A stretch of 64,000 nt of DNA from Terriglobia bacterium (lineage in GTDB: Bacteria; Acidobacteriota; Terriglobia; Terriglobales; Acidobacteriaceae). Made by a program: the position numbers and the translations under genes. Positions 62,013 to 64,000 of this stretch are shown here, in pieces (within the stretch, counting starts at the first letter, position 1; each line of letters begins with the position of its first letter). Where the stretch lies: assembly GCA_020072815.1 (NCBI GenBank), contig JAIQGE010000001.1, forward strand, positions 434,001 to 498,000. Reading direction: 5' to 3'. The notes under the pieces were generated by a model. The model was not told where the DNA came from. It saw only the letters and a list, made by a program, of their open reading frames with translations, and did no database searches.

Positions 62013-64000
62013 TTACCAGATCCTTACTCTGTCGTCCGGCGCGAGATACAGTCTCTCTCCTGGCTTCACCTCGAACGCTTGGTACCAGGCATCAATGTTG
62101 CGCACCGTGGACGCGCGGTACTGGCCCGGCGAGTGGACGTCGGTCATCACTTGCCGCCGCAGCGCGGCTTCGCGCGCCTTGGAACCCCAATTCTGGCCAA
62201 ACGCGATGAAGAACTGCTGGTCGCCCGAAAGATCATCCTGCTTGGGCGCCGGCTTGCCGTTGAGCGACGCGCGATAGCCGTCAAAGGCCGCGGAGACGCC
62301 CGCCACGTCGGCAATGTTCTCTCCCAGCGTTTGCTTGCCGTTCAGCGCCAGGTCCGGGAAAGGCTTGTAGCCGTCATACTGCACGGCCAGCTTCGCTGTG
62401 GCGGCTTCAAAGTGGTCCAGGTCTTCCTTGGTCCACCAGTTGCGGACCTTGCCCTGCGCGTCAAACGCGGCGCCTTCACTATCGAACGTGTGGCTGATTT
62501 CGTGCCCAATCACCGTCCCGATCGCGCCGTAGTTCAGCGCCGCGGGCGCCAGAGGATCAAAGAACGGCGGCTGCAGGATCGCGGCCGGGAAATTCAAGGC
62601 ATTTTGCAGCGGAAGATTCACGGCGTTCACCGTTTGCGGCGACATGGACCACTCCTTGCGGTCCACCTTGCCGCCCAGTCGCGCCACCTGCCGGTGATAC
62701 TCAAACACTCCGGCCCGCCACTGGTTTCCGAAGATGTCGCCCGCCTTCACCTCATATCCGGAGTAGTCATGCCAGCTCTCCGGATACCCGATGCCCACGT
62801 ACAACGTGCTCAGCTTGGCCTGGGCCTCTGCCTTGGTGGCCGGGGCCATCCATGTGAGACCATCAATGCGTTTGCGGAAGGAGGCAATAATATTGGCCAC
62901 CATCTCTTGCGCCTGGGCCTTGGCTTCAGGAGAGAAGTAGCGCTCGGCATAGATCTTTCCCACCGCATCCGGCACATAGCGGTTCACCACGTTCACGCCG
63001 CGTTCCCAGCGCGGCGCCTCCTGGGACACGCCGAACAGGACCTTGCCGAAGAAGCCAAAGTTCTCTTCGGTAAAGGCCTTGGGAAGCACCGGCGCGTACT
63101 CTTCAATCAGGTGATACGCCATCCAGTCTTTCCAGGAGTTCAGGGGCGTGGAGGCCACCAGCGCGGACTCGCCCGTGAACGCCGACGGCTGCCAGACGAT
63201 GAACTCCGCCTGCTTGCTCAGCCCGGCGCCGCGGAAGTATTCCGCCCAGTCCAGTCCCGGCGCTTTCGCGGCGAAATCAGCGCGCTTCCACGGATTGTTC
63301 GCTTTGTGGATGTCGTTGTTGTCGGCCAGGCTCCAATGCTTCTCGGCGATGGCGTGCTCCAATTCCACAATGCCCTTGGCGCGGGCGTCGGTGTCAGTGA
63401 AGCCGGCGAGCTTGAGCAGAGCGGAAATGTGCGCCACATATTTTTCTCTGACGTCCTTCATGCGCTGGCTGTCAGAAAGGTAGTACTCGCGGTCCGGCAG
63501 CTCCAGGCCGCCCTGCATCAGATACGCCGCGTAGTGGTCCGGCTCATTGAAGCCGCCCGCGGTCCACAACCCAAACAGGTTGGCCGTATGGAAGTTGGTG
63601 TTGTTCAGCGCGTCCACATCGGCGCGCATGCTCTCACCCAGCGCGTGGGCCAGTTGCTTCTTGTTGCGGATGGCCTGGATCGCGTCCAGATGCGGCTTCA
63701 ATGGCGCAACACCTGTGGCCTCAATGCCCGCCTCGTCCATATACGAGTTGTAGAGATCGGCGATCTGGCGCGAGCTGGAACCTGCCGCCGCCTTGGACTT
63801 TGCCGCTTCTTCAATAATGCCTGCCGTGCGCTTGTTGGTCAGCTCGGCCAGCTTGGTGAACATGCCCACGCGCGAGCGGTCAGCAGGAATCTCCGTGCGC
63901 TTGAGCCATCCGCCGTTGGCGTAGTTGTAAAAATCGTCGCCCGGCCGGACGGAAAGGTCCATGTTCGTCACGGACACGCCGTGCACGTCTTCCGTCACGG
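62013..64000 (-). CDS. M13-family zinc metallopeptidase (neprilysin/PepO-like), 5' end beyond the window
   Basis: At least 661 residues are visible; the N terminus, including any signal peptide, lies past the window edge. It has the N-terminal family start MDLSVRPGDDFYNYANGGWL. The catalytic zinc motif HEISH sits in IGTVIGHEISHTFDSEGAAF, and the third ligand and Asp lie in LNGKQTLGENIADVAGVSAA. FFIAFGQNW and the terminal FEVKPGERLYLAPDDRVRIW are also typical. Acidobacteriota carry many exported M13 peptidases that degrade small peptides. The active site is complete. Confidence 0.95.
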   Translation of the reverse strand, partial: VTEDVHGVSVTNMDLSVRPGDDFYNYANGGWLKRTEIPADRSRVGMFTKLAELTNKRTAGIIEEAAKSKAAAGSSSRQIADLYNSYMDEAGIEATGVAPLKPHLDAIQAIRNKKQLAHALGESMRADVDALNNTNFHTANLFGLWTAGGFNEPDHYAAYLMQGGLELPDREYYLSDSQRMKDVREKYVAHISALLKLAGFTDTDARAKGIVELEHAIAEKHWSLADNNDIHKANNPWKRADFAAKAPGLDWAEYFRGAGLSKQAEFIVWQPSAFTGESALVASTPLNSWKDWMAYHLIEEYAPVLPKAFTEENFGFFGKVLFGVSQEAPRWERGVNVVNRYVPDAVGKIYAERYFSPEAKAQAQEMVANIIASFRKRIDGLTWMAPATKAEAQAKLSTLYVGIGYPESWHDYSGYEVKAGDIFGNQWRAGVFEYHRQVARLGGKVDRKEWSMSPQTVNAVNLPLQNALNFPAAILQPPFFDPLAPAALNYGAIGTVIGHEISHTFDSEGAAFDAQGKVRNWWTKEDLDHFEAATAKLAVQYDGYKPFPDLALNGKQTLGENIADVAGVSAAFDGYRASLNGKPAPKQDDLSGDQQFFIAFGQNWGSKAREAALRRQVMTDVHSPGQYRASTVRNIDAWYQAFEVKPGERLYLAPDDRVRIW

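Overview
The window looks like part of an Acidobacteriota chromosome (a Terriglobia/Koribacter-like soil lineage). This is inferred from the protein families, the high GC of most genes, and the intergenic repeats: palindromic elements whose arms read like AACCACAAAGGACACGAAGG, GATCGCC arrays, and CCCAGGC/GCCTGGG hairpins. No rRNA, CRISPR array, insertion sequence or prophage is visible. Three tRNAs are present. Nearly all coding space is ordinary chromosomal housekeeping, with a few lone accessory genes.

Layout. 0.2-7.3 kb: a phoU-like gene, then a leftward stress region of dnaK (HspR-type HAIR operator over its promoter) followed by a tight five-gene run: NTF2-like, secreted protein, SIR2-like, dnaJ, hspR. 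7.4-13.2 kb: a membrane DHp-like protein, glmS, purS, a Tat-exported protein resembling phage tail-tube proteins, and two hypothetical genes. 13.3-19.4 kb: three Crp/Fnr regulators, a response regulator, membrane proteins and a lone trpF. 20-29 kb: a UDP-glucose-dehydrogenase homologue with a degenerate active site, a TonB-C-like secreted protein, and carA - secreted protein - carB. 29-41 kb: an AhpD-like gene with an in-frame TGA at the second position of its CxxC motif, lepB, a PCYCGC protein, TPR-yvcK-glmU, hsp20, an ECF sigma/anti-sigma pair, tRNA-Val, an RG-rich receiver-like protein, a HIT protein, two tRNA-Ser and DinB. 41-46 kb: rlpA, PilZ, a CDP-alcohol phosphotransferase and a large secreted adhesin-like protein. 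46.7-51.3 kb: acyl-CoA dehydrogenase, meaB and methylmalonyl-CoA epimerase (propionate/branched-chain catabolism), then tsaB and rimI. 51.8-56.1 kb: psd-pssA-asd-like-lptE-holA, every junction overlapping. 56-64 kb: small genes, a lone TIR/deoxyribosyltransferase-like gene, a 1.5 kb repeat-rich noncoding stretch, a large secreted protein and an M13 peptidase cut by the window end.

The strongest unusual signal is the AhpD-like gene at 29542-30072. Its frame is open on both sides of a single TGA that sits where the second cysteine of CPFC is expected, and a 7-bp GC-only stem with an AGGT loop starts 13 nt after the TGA. This matches the layout of a bacterial SECIS element, so the gene may encode a selenoprotein; a recent nonsense mutation is the alternative. 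Other notable items are the SIR2-like gene inside the dnaJ operon, the lone TIR-like gene, the Tat-exported tail-tube-like protein, a dehydrogenase that has lost several catalytic residues, and two genes with no ordinary start codon.
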